A stretch of DNA of 64,000 bases from the NCBI RefSeq assembly GCF_016651435.1, contig NZ_JAEPRJ010000001.1, positions 992,001 to 1,056,000 on the forward strand, written 5' to 3'. Positions 52,320 to 59,318 of the stretch are shown piece by piece. The position numbers and the translations under genes were made by a program. Positions within the stretch are counted from its first letter, which is position 1; each line of letters begins with the position of its first letter. Below the pieces are notes generated by a model that had not been told where the DNA came from, did no database searches, and saw nothing but the letters and a program-made list of their open reading frames with translations. The stretch comes from Catonella massiliensis (GTDB lineage Bacteria; Bacillota; Clostridia; Lachnospirales; Lachnospiraceae).

Positions 52320-53254
52320 AGAAAAAGCTCCTTATGTTTAATGATGTGTTCGCAGACTTTGTGAATGGAATTATGTTTGATGGGAAGGATGTAGTTAAAG
52401 AAGATGAACTTGTTGACCTTTCCGGCTGGAGCCACTATAAGGGTGACGACAGCAAACATAGGTTTCAGGACAGAGATGTCGTAAAACTATGGAAGAAGGA
52501 AAATGTAGTTATTTCACTAATAGGAATTGAAAATCAGGATATACCTGATAAAAACATGGTATTTAGAGTGCTTTCGTACGATGGGGCTTCTTATAGGACC
52601 CAACTTGTGGAAGAGGAAAGTAGAAAACGAAAGAAAAATTCCGGTATTGATGGGGAACTTCAGGACATATTCCCTGTAATAACCTTTGTTATCTACTATG
52701 GCGAAGAAGAATGGAGGCACGAGACAACCCTGCACAAAAGGCTTAACCTGGATTCTGAACTCAAACACTATGTAAGCGACTACAGTATCAATCTGATAGA
52801 CTTGAAAAAGCTAAGTGAAGATGATATAAATAAGTTTAAGAAGGATTTTAAGCTAATAGCAGATTACATGGTAAAAGGAAGCAAACATAAGGCAGACCGT
52901 ATAGACCTAAACCACCCTGAGGAAGTGAGTGAACTCATCCTGAGGTTAACAGGTGAGGAGCTGCCTATCCCTATAGAAAGTGAAGAAGGAGGAAAGAACA
53001 TGGAGAAATTTTTTGAACCGATGTTTGAGAGGGCAGAAGCGAGAGGAGAAGCGAGAGGAAGAGCAGAAGGAAGAGCAGAAGGAAGAGCGGAAGGAGAAGC
53101 AAGAGGAAGAGCAGAGGGTAAAACAGAAGGAGAAAGCTGCCTTGCCAAACTTATCAGCCTTTTGATGTCCGAAGGTAAAAATGACAAAATCAAAGACGTA
53201 GTAGAGAATGAAGAGATAAGACACGGGCTGTATAAGGAGTATGGTATTAGCTAA
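52298..53254 (+). CDS. Rpn family recombination-promoting nuclease, copy B
   Basis: 318 residues, almost identical to copy A (for example N-S-G-I in place of N-V-G-I). It has six RAEG/EARG tetrapeptides in the C-terminal region, which exactly accounts for its four extra residues. TTG start with AGAAAGGGGGACAA. The ExQ nuclease motif IENQ and the MVFRVLSYDG segment are intact. It contains the internal ribosome site and ATG at 53000 for an 84-residue product. Confidence 0.8.
   Translation: MGEKDILEKKLLMFNDVFADFVNGIMFDGKDVVKEDELVDLSGWSHYKGDDSKHRFQDRDVVKLWKKENVVISLIGIENQDIPDKNMVFRVLSYDGASYRTQLVEEESRKRKKNSGIDGELQDIFPVITFVIYYGEEEWRHETTLHKRLNLDSELKHYVSDYSINLIDLKKLSEDDINKFKKDFKLIADYMVKGSKHKADRIDLNHPEEVSELILRLTGEELPIPIESEEGGKNMEKFFEPMFERAEARGEARGRAEGRAEGRAEGEARGRAEGKTEGESCLAKLISLLMSEGKNDKIKDVVENEEIRHGLYKEYGIS
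53000..53254 (+). CDS. Internal in-frame RpnS-like product within rpn B
   Basis: 84 residues from ATG 53000, preceded by AAGGAGG with seven-base spacing. Same sequence context as in copy A. Confidence 0.55.
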   Translation: MEKFFEPMFERAEARGEARGRAEGRAEGRAEGEARGRAEGKTEGESCLAKLISLLMSEGKNDKIKDVVENEEIRHGLYKEYGIS

Positions 53255-53651
53255 AGCTGTGAATGTTTAAATGTAAATGCTGTAGACATTTGAGGCTTAT
53301 AGTTTTTGTGTAGTAAATTTAGAGTAGCAATCCCAAGATTGAATACAGCATTATTTAGATGATTCAAATTTGGCTATTTTGTATAGGAAATCCGCAAAAA
53401 CTTTGTGTATTTAGCTGATTACAAAACTAAAAAAATATTGTATACTTATATAAGTATCAAAGATAAGACATTCGATATCGGATTGCCTTTAAGATAAGTT
53501 TTTGTCTTTTGGTACATGCATTATGTAATACTTCGTTAAGATTTTTTGGCGCCAATCTAAGATGTATTTATTAATTCAAAAAGAAATATTCAAGCTGTTA
53601 AATCCAAAGATTTGACTTAATTTTCTGTTGTTTTTTTAGAAAGGGGGAAAA

Positions 53652-53786
53652 TTGAGAGACAAGGATATTTTAGAGGAAAAGCTCTTTATGTTTAATGATG
53701 TGTTTGTAGACTTTGAAGATGGAATTGAATCATGTTTTTATTGTTTAATCAGAAAGGGGGACAATTGGGAGAGAAGGATATTTTAG
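53652..53786 (+). CDS. Short upstream ORF (44 codons) before rpn C
   Basis: TTG start at 53652 (113 bp before the rpn C TTG). It reads through FNDVFVDFEDGIESC and ends KGDNWERRIF, overlapping the rpn start by 22 bases. It is the most divergent of the four short ORFs (R for G at residue 2, D for E at 3) yet still open. Confidence 0.4.
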   Translation: MRDKDILEEKLFMFNDVFVDFEDGIESCFYCLIRKGDNWERRIF

Positions 53787-54745
53787 AGAAGAAACTGCTC
53801 ATGTTTAACGACGTATTTGCAGACTTTGTGAATGGAATTATGTTTGATGGGAAGGATGTAGTTAAAGAGGATGAACTTGTTGATCTTTCCGGCTGGAGCC
53901 ACTATAAGGGTGACGACAGCAAACATAGGTTTCAGGACAGAGATGTCGTAAAATTATGGAAGAAGGAAAATGTAGTTATTTCACTAATAGGCATTGAAAA
54001 TCAGGATATACCTGATAAAAACATGGTATTTAGAGTGCTTTCGTACGATGGAGCTTCTTATAGAACCCAGCTTGTGGAAGAGGAAAGCAGGAAGCGAAAG
54101 AAAAATGCCAGTATTGATGGGGAGCTTCAGGACATATTCCCAGTAATAACCTTTGTTATCTACTATGGAGAAGAAGAATGGAGGCATGAGACAACCTTGC
54201 ATAAAAGACTTAACCTAGGCTCTGCACTCAAACACTATGTAAGCGACTACAGTATCAATTTGATAGACTTGAAAAAGCTAAGTGAAGATGATATAAATAA
54301 GTTTAAGAAGGATTTTAAGCTAATTGCGGATTACATGGTAAAAGGAAGCAAACATAAGGCAGACCGCATAGATCTAAACCATCCTGAGGAAGTGAGTGAA
54401 CTCATCCTAAGGCTAACAGGTGAGGAGCTGCCTTTCGAGGTAGAATGTGAAGAAGGAGGAAATAACATGGAGAAATTTTTTGAACCGATGTTTGAGAGGG
54501 CAGAAGCGAGAGGAAGAGCAGAAGGAGAAGCAAGAGGAAGAGCAGAAGGAGAAGCAAGAGGAAGAGCAGAAGGAGAAGCAAGAGGAAGAGCAGAAGGAAG
54601 AGCAGAGGGTAAAACAGAAGGTGAAAGCTGCCTTGCCAAACTTATCAGCCTTTTGATGTCCGAAGGTAAAAATGACAAAATCAAAGACGTAGTAGAGAAT
54701 GAAGAGATAAGACACGGGCTGTATAAGGAGTATGGTATACAGTAG
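53765..54745 (+). CDS. Rpn family recombination-promoting nuclease, copy C
   Basis: 326 residues, with eight RAEG/EARG tetrapeptides that explain its extra length over copies A and B. Differences from A and B cluster just before the internal start (ELPFEVECEEGGNN in place of ELPIPIESEEGGKN) and at the end (YGIQ). TTG start with AGAAAGGGGGACAA; nuclease motifs intact. The internal ATG at 54467 with AAGGAGG gives 92 residues. It lies directly upstream of recA. Confidence 0.8.
   Translation: MGEKDILEKKLLMFNDVFADFVNGIMFDGKDVVKEDELVDLSGWSHYKGDDSKHRFQDRDVVKLWKKENVVISLIGIENQDIPDKNMVFRVLSYDGASYRTQLVEEESRKRKKNASIDGELQDIFPVITFVIYYGEEEWRHETTLHKRLNLGSALKHYVSDYSINLIDLKKLSEDDINKFKKDFKLIADYMVKGSKHKADRIDLNHPEEVSELILRLTGEELPFEVECEEGGNNMEKFFEPMFERAEARGRAEGEARGRAEGEARGRAEGEARGRAEGRAEGKTEGESCLAKLISLLMSEGKNDKIKDVVENEEIRHGLYKEYGIQ
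54467..54745 (+). CDS. Internal in-frame RpnS-like product within rpn C
   Basis: 92 residues from ATG 54467, preceded by AAGGAGG with the usual spacing (one substitution, AAATAAC for AAAGAAC). Longest repeat tract of the set. Confidence 0.55.
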   Translation: MEKFFEPMFERAEARGRAEGEARGRAEGEARGRAEGEARGRAEGRAEGKTEGESCLAKLISLLMSEGKNDKIKDVVENEEIRHGLYKEYGIQ

Positions 54746-54804
54746 TCATGTTTTACGTGCTAAGGTATAAATTAAAAGAATAACGATAAAATAATTAAAA
54801 GCAG

Positions 54805-54833
54805 TTGACAATATCGAACAGATGTTTTATAAT
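54805..54833 (+). promoter_or_regulatory. sigma-A promoter of recA
   Basis: TTGACA at 54805-54810, 17-bp spacer, TATAAT at 54828-54833; a near-consensus promoter. Confidence 0.9.
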
Positions 54834-54854
54834 AACTACACGAACATTTGTTTG
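54815..54854 (+). promoter_or_regulatory. Two LexA (DinR) boxes at the recA promoter
   Basis: CGAACAGATGTTTT at 54815-54828 and CGAACATTTGTTTG at 54841-54854 match the Firmicutes SOS box CGAAC-N4-GTTYG closely. The first fills the promoter spacer and the second lies just past the start point, so LexA would block the polymerase. Confidence 0.85.
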
Positions 54855-54887
54855 AATAGGATTAAATATAATATATGTGAGGTTAAT

Positions 54888-55982
54888 ATGGCAAAAGATA
54901 CTAAGGAAAAGGTTGTAAATATTGACAGTGATAAAAAGAAGGCACTAGAGGCTGCAATTGCACAAATTGAGAAGGACTTTGGTAAGGGATCTATTATGAA
55001 GCTTGGTTCGGGAATGGACAAGATGAATGTAGAAGTGGTTCCTACCGGATGCTTAAGCCTTGATCTTGCGCTTGGTCTAGGGGGAATCCCAAAGGGGAGA
55101 ATTATTGAGGTGTATGGACCTGAATCAAGTGGTAAGACAACGGTTGCTCTTCATATGGTTGCAGAAGTACAAAAGGCAGGAGGTATAGCCGGATTTATAG
55201 ATGCTGAACATGCCCTTGATCCTGTATATGCTAAGGCTATTGGAGTGAATATCGATGAACTCTACATTTCCCAGCCTGATAGTGGTGAACAGGCACTTGA
55301 GATAACAGAAACCATGGTCAGAAGTGGTGCTGTTGATATAGTCATAGTTGACTCTGTTGCAGCTCTTGTTCCAAAAGCTGAAATCGATGGAGACATGGGA
55401 GATTCGCACGTTGGCTTACAGGCTCGTCTTATGAGCCAGGCACTTAGAAAGCTGACATCTGTTATTAGTAAGACTAATTGTATAGTGGTATTTATCAACC
55501 AGCTCCGTGAGAAGATTGGAGTTATGTTTGGCAACCCTGAAACAACAACAGGCGGTAGAGCCCTTAAGTTCTATGCGTCCATAAGGATGGATGTTAGAAA
55601 GGCAGATGTTATAAAGCAAGGTGGAGAAGTCATTGGTAACAGAACCAAGATTAAGGTAGTTAAAAATAAAATAGCACCTCCTTTTAAGGAAGCTCAGTTT
55701 GATATAATGTTTGGTCAAGGAATTAGCAGGACAGGCGATGTGCTTGATATTGCAGTGGATGATAACATAGTAGTAAAATCGGGTGCATGGTTCTCATATA
55801 ATGGCGAGAAGATTGGACAGGGCAGGGAGAATGTCAAGATATACCTCGATAGTAACCCTTCAGTGTTTGAAGAAATAGAGAAAAAAGTTAGAGAGTTACA
55901 TGCAAATAAAGCTGTTGAATCAAAAAGTGGAGAGCCAGATATAGAAGAAGCGGAAGAACAGGAAGTATATGATGAAGAGTAG
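54888..55982 (+). CDS. recA: DNA recombinase RecA
   Basis: 364 residues. Walker [10 protein letters not shown] and the conserved MAW-equivalent segment of strand exchange are intact ([38 protein letters not shown]). The acidic C-terminal tail is present ([12 protein letters not shown]). RecA drives strand exchange in repair, SOS response and integration of transformed DNA. The ATG at 54888 has GTGAGGT upstream; an in-frame extension to 54822 is untranslated leader. Controlled by two LexA boxes. Followed by recX. Confidence 0.97.
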   Translation: MAKDTKEKVVNIDSDKKKALEAAIAQIEKDFGKGSIMKLGSGMDKMNVEVVPTGCLSLDLALGLGGIPKGRIIEVYGPESSGKTTVALHMVAEVQKAGGIAGFIDAEHALDPVYAKAIGVNIDELYISQPDSGEQALEITETMVRSGAVDIVIVDSVAALVPKAEIDGDMGDSHVGLQARLMSQALRKLTSVISKTNCIVVFINQLREKIGVMFGNPETTTGGRALKFYASIRMDVRKADVIKQGGEVIGNRTKIKVVKNKIAPPFKEAQFDIMFGQGISRTGDVLDIAVDDNIVVKSGAWFSYNGEKIGQGRENVKIYLDSNPSVFEEIEKKVRELHANKAVESKSGEPDIEEAEEQEVYDEE

Positions 55983-56002
55983 TTCTTTGGAAAGCAATTG
56001 AT

Positions 56003-56605
56003 ATGTTCATTGAAAATGTTGAAAAAGTAAACAAGTATAAATTCCGTGTAACAGCTGATACGTTGGTATTTTACGTTTATCAGAGCGATATAAGAAGGTA
56101 TTGCATAAAAGAAGAAAACGAATTTCCTGATGAAAGGTATGAAGCACTTATAAAGGAAACCATTATACCAAGGGCCAGAAAGAAGGCGTTGGACATTCTT
56201 AGCCGTGCAGACTGTTCTGAAGCAGATTTAAAAAGAAAACTGTCTCTTAAAGATTTTCCTCCTGGTGTTATTGATGATGCACTAAATTATGTTAAAAAGT
56301 TTAATTATGTCAATGACGAAAGGTATGCTGAGAACTATATTAATTACAGAGGTAAGTCTAAAAGTAAACGCCAGTTAAAAATGGAGCTTGCAGCCAAAGG
56401 TATAGAAGGAACTATAATAGAAAATTTGATGGTTGATGACAGGAGTGATGAAGAAGCTTTATACAACTTACTTAGGAAGAAAATTAAAAATCCTAAGGAG
56501 GTAGATGAAGAAAAAAAGAGAAAAATATATGTTTATCTTTACAGGAAGGGTTTTAATACGGAATTGATTGCTTCAGTACTAAGCGATTACCTCTCTCGTA
56601 CTTGA
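56003..56605 (+). CDS. recX: Regulatory protein RecX
   Basis: 200 residues with the three-helix repeats of RecX (ILSRADCSEADLKRKL, VINYRGKSKSKRQLKMELAAKGI and a C-terminal repeat ending GFNTELIASVLSDY). RecX limits RecA filament growth. It starts 20 bp after recA and is probably cotranscribed and SOS-induced with it. Confidence 0.9.
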   Translation: MFIENVEKVNKYKFRVTADTLVFYVYQSDIRRYCIKEENEFPDERYEALIKETIIPRARKKALDILSRADCSEADLKRKLSLKDFPPGVIDDALNYVKKFNYVNDERYAENYINYRGKSKSKRQLKMELAAKGIEGTIIENLMVDDRSDEEALYNLLRKKIKNPKEVDEEKKRKIYVYLYRKGFNTELIASVLSDYLSRT

Positions 56606-56718
56606 CTTTTTTTATCAAACAGTATAAAATTTAACTGTTGTATGTATCAGTTGAATTATGGAATGATAATTTAGCATAGATTTATTGTACAATGAAAATT
56701 AAATAAGGAGGTGCTCCG

Positions 56719-58275
56719 GTGGAACCGATTGTTGTTACAGCTATTGCTGTATTCGTTACTGCTGCGGTTACTGCTCCTACTGTTTGGAAAATTGCAATTT
56801 CTAACCGTATTAAGAACTATGAGTCTAAGGTTGGAACTGCAGAAGAAAGAGCCAGGGAGATTATTGAGAAAGCTAATTTAGAAGCTGAGACTAAGAAACG
56901 TGAAGCCTTGCTCGAAGCCAAAGAGGAATCTCTGAAAGCTAAGAATGAGTTTGAGAGGGAAAGTAAGGAGAGAAGAACAGAATTACAGAAGTACGAAAAA
57001 AGGGTATTAACAAAGGAAGAAGCTACAGACAGAAAAAGTGAAGCACTTGAGAAACGTGAAATTAAGCTTAATGAACGTGAGGCGGAACTTGAAAAAGGGA
57101 AAAAGGATGTGGAGGAGCTTCATTCAAAACAGCTTGCTGAGCTTGAAAGAATATCAGGAATGACCTCCGATCAGGCAAAAGATTATATCCTTAAAACTGT
57201 CGAAGATGATGTTAAGCACGAAATGGCAGTTATGGTCAAAGATCTTGAAAACAGAGCAAAAGAAGACGCGGATAAAAAGGCTAAGGAAATTGTTATTTCT
57301 GCTATCCAGCGCTGTGCTGCTGACCATATCGCTGAGGCTACTATATCTGTGGTACAGCTTCCTAATGATGAGATGAAGGGTAGGATTATAGGTAGAGAGG
57401 GTCGTAACATCAGAACTCTTGAGACTCTTACCGGAGTTGACCTTATAATCGATGATACTCCAGAGGCGGTTGTTTTCTCAGGGGTTGATCCGGGTAGGAG
57501 AGAGGGTGCAAGGATTGCGCTTGAAAAACTCATCGTAGACGGAAGAATTCATCCTGCAAGGATTGAGGAAATGGTCGAAAAGGCACAAAAAGAGGTTGAG
57601 GTACAGATAAGAGAAGAAGGTGAAGCGGCTGCTCTTGAGTGTGGCATTCATGGAATTCACCCAGAGCTTATTAAGCTTCTTGGAAGAATGAAGTTTAGAA
57701 CCAGTTATGGTCAGAATGTACTCAGGCACTCAGTTGAAGTTGCCCAGCTGTCTGGTATCTTGGCTGCAGAGTGTGGTTGTGATGTTAAACTTGCTAAGAG
57801 GGCCGGACTTTTGCATGATATCGGAAAGTCTGTAGATAGAGAGCAGGAAGGCTCACACGTACAGATTGGTGTTGAGCTTTGCAAAAAGTATAAGGAATCA
57901 CCTACTGTCATCAATGCGGTTGAGTCTCATCATGGAGATGTAGAGCCTTCTACACTTATATCATGTCTTGTTCAGGCTGCAGATGCTATCTCTGCCGCAA
58001 GACCTGGTGCAAGAAGAGAAACCTTAGAGACCTATACTAACAGGCTCAAGGAGTTAGAAGACATAGCTAATGAGTTTGAAGGAGTTGACAAATCTTTTGC
58101 TATTCAGGCGGGCAGGGAAGTCAGAGTCGTTGTTTTTCCTGATCAGGTTGCCGATTCTGAGATGGTGCTTTTGGCACGTAATTTATCTAAGAAGATAGAA
58201 GCTTCTCTAGAGTATCCGGGCCAGATAAAAGTGAGCATTATTCGTGAGTCCAGAGCTGTTGATTATGCAAAATAA
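56719..58275 (+). CDS. rny: Ribonuclease Y
   Basis: 518 residues. N-terminal membrane helix ([16 protein letters not shown]), a long coiled coil (about 30-190), a KH domain ([21 protein letters not shown]), and an HD phosphohydrolase domain ([28 protein letters not shown]). It starts mRNA decay at the membrane. The start is GTG at 56719 with AAGGAGGTG. A strong terminator follows. The YaaT homologue at the window start is a known partner of RNase Y in B. subtilis. Confidence 0.96.
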   Translation: MEPIVVTAIAVFVTAAVTAPTVWKIAISNRIKNYESKVGTAEERAREIIEKANLEAETKKREALLEAKEESLKAKNEFERESKERRTELQKYEKRVLTKEEATDRKSEALEKREIKLNEREAELEKGKKDVEELHSKQLAELERISGMTSDQAKDYILKTVEDDVKHEMAVMVKDLENRAKEDADKKAKEIVISAIQRCAADHIAEATISVVQLPNDEMKGRIIGREGRNIRTLETLTGVDLIIDDTPEAVVFSGVDPGRREGARIALEKLIVDGRIHPARIEEMVEKAQKEVEVQIREEGEAAALECGIHGIHPELIKLLGRMKFRTSYGQNVLRHSVEVAQLSGILAAECGCDVKLAKRAGLLHDIGKSVDREQEGSHVQIGVELCKKYKESPTVINAVESHHGDVEPSTLISCLVQAADAISAARPGARRETLETYTNRLKELEDIANEFEGVDKSFAIQAGREVRVVVFPDQVADSEMVLLARNLSKKIEASLEYPGQIKVSIIRESRAVDYAK

Positions 58276-58280
58276 AATTT

Positions 58281-58308
58281 AGTCCCTGTTTTTTCAGGGA
58301 CTTTTTTT
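58281..58308 (+). terminator. Terminator after rny
   Basis: AGTCCCTG pairs with CAGGGACT around a T-rich loop and is followed by TTTTTTT. Confidence 0.95.
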
Positions 58309-58377
58309 GTTGATTGAAGTATCAAATACTTTTGACACCCACATCATATTATTAAAACAGTAAAGAAGGGAAATAAA

Positions 58378-59130
58378 ATGAAGTATATATCTTGGAATGT
58401 TAATGGTCTAAGGGCCTGCCTTACAAAGGGTTTTATGGATTTTTTTAATGACATAGATGCAGATGCTTTCGGACTTCAGGAGATTAAGCTTTCAGAAGGT
58501 CAGTTGGAGCTTGATTTGCCTGGCTACTATCAGTACTGGAACTATGCTGAGAAAAAGGGTTACTCAGGCACTGCGTTGTTTACTAAGGTGAAACCAATTA
58601 ATGTAACATACGATATGGGAATAGACGAACACGACCACGAGGGAAGAGTAATTACAGCAGAATATGAAGACCATTTTTTTGTTGTATGTTACACACCTAA
58701 TGCAAAACAGGAGCTTGAAAGACTTGACTACAGAATGGTATGGGAGGATGACTTTAGAGCCTACCTTAACGGACTAAAGAAAACTAAACCTGTTATACTT
58801 TGCGGAGACTTGAATGTAGCACATAAGGAGATAGATCTTAAGAATCCAAAGACAAATCGTAGAAATGCAGGTTTTACAGATGAAGAAAGAGGAAAGATGA
58901 CGGAGCTTTTAGATGCCGGCTATATCGATACCTTTAGATATTTTTATCCTGAACTTGAAAATGTATATTCCTGGTGGTCTTACAGATTTAAGGCAAGAGA
59001 AAAGAATACAGGTTGGCGTATTGACTACTTTATTACCTCTGATGATTTCAAGGACAGACTTAGGGATGCTAAGATTCACTCTGAGATATTGGGAAGTGAC
59101 CACTGTCCGGTAGAGTTAGATTTTGAATAG
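58378..59130 (+). CDS. Exodeoxyribonuclease III (AP endonuclease)
   Basis: 250 residues of the ExoIII/APE1 family. Motifs include SWNVNGLRA at the N-terminus, [25 protein letters not shown], and the C-terminal WRIDYFITS and [12 protein letters not shown] with the catalytic Asp-His pair. It cuts abasic sites in DNA repair. The ATG at 58378 has AAGAAGGG upstream. It appears monocistronic, between the rny terminator and the adhE promoter. Confidence 0.95.
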   Translation: MKYISWNVNGLRACLTKGFMDFFNDIDADAFGLQEIKLSEGQLELDLPGYYQYWNYAEKKGYSGTALFTKVKPINVTYDMGIDEHDHEGRVITAEYEDHFFVVCYTPNAKQELERLDYRMVWEDDFRAYLNGLKKTKPVILCGDLNVAHKEIDLKNPKTNRRNAGFTDEERGKMTELLDAGYIDTFRYFYPELENVYSWWSYRFKAREKNTGWRIDYFITSDDFKDRLRDAKIHSEILGSDHCPVELDFE

Positions 59131-59202
59131 TGCATTAAATATATAAATTATTGTTTTAATGCTGGAAAGTGTAAGAGTTTCGTGGTATATTAGAAAAAGA
59201 GA

Positions 59203-59250
59203 TTGACAGATTAAAGAAAGAATGATAAAATTTTAACAAGCTAGTTAAAA
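59203..59250 (+). promoter_or_regulatory. adhE promoter with an adjacent inverted repeat
   Basis: TTGACA at 59203-59208, 17-bp spacer, TAAAAT at 59226-59231. Immediately after lies TTTTAAC (59231-59237) inverted as GTTAAAA (59244-59250), placed where a repressor would block transcription. It is only loosely like the Rex operator (TTGTTAA-N4-TTAACAA). A second small repeat CCGGT-AA-ACCGG lies at 59286-59297 in the leader. Confidence 0.6.
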
Positions 59251-59318
59251 AAATAACAAGGCTGTTTTATCCTAAAAAATACACACCGGTAAACCGGCAG
59301 ATTGAAGGGAGAATTACG

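Larger units (their letters stand above)
51720..53369 (+). repeat. Rpn cassette B
   Basis: Second tandem cassette: promoter-like box, palindrome (51876-51888 with 51924-51936), AT-rich stretch, two 113-bp partial duplications (TTG starts 52072 and 52185), the full gene at 52298, and the same 3' tail (53255-53369) as cassette A. Confidence 0.85.
53370..54745 (+). repeat. Rpn cassette C
   Basis: Third cassette: promoter-like box, one degenerate palindrome (from GTATCAAAGATAA near 53454), AT-rich stretch with GGCGCC, one 113-bp duplication (TTG 53652), and the gene at 53765. It lacks the shared 3' tail; unique sequence with the recA promoter follows. Confidence 0.82.

Noticed and set aside
51720-53369. 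CRISPR array in the Rpn region
   Set aside because: The repeats are long, tandem, coding and not separated by unique spacers of even size; no cas genes are nearby.
49881-54745. Insertion sequence with transposase
   Set aside because: The genes belong to the Rpn/PD-(D/E)XK family sometimes labelled transposase, but no terminal inverted repeats or target-site duplications flank the cassettes.
56602-56628. Promoter for rny (TTGACT with TATAAA)
   Set aside because: The spacer is only 15 bp and the elements are within an AT-rich stretch; not convincing.
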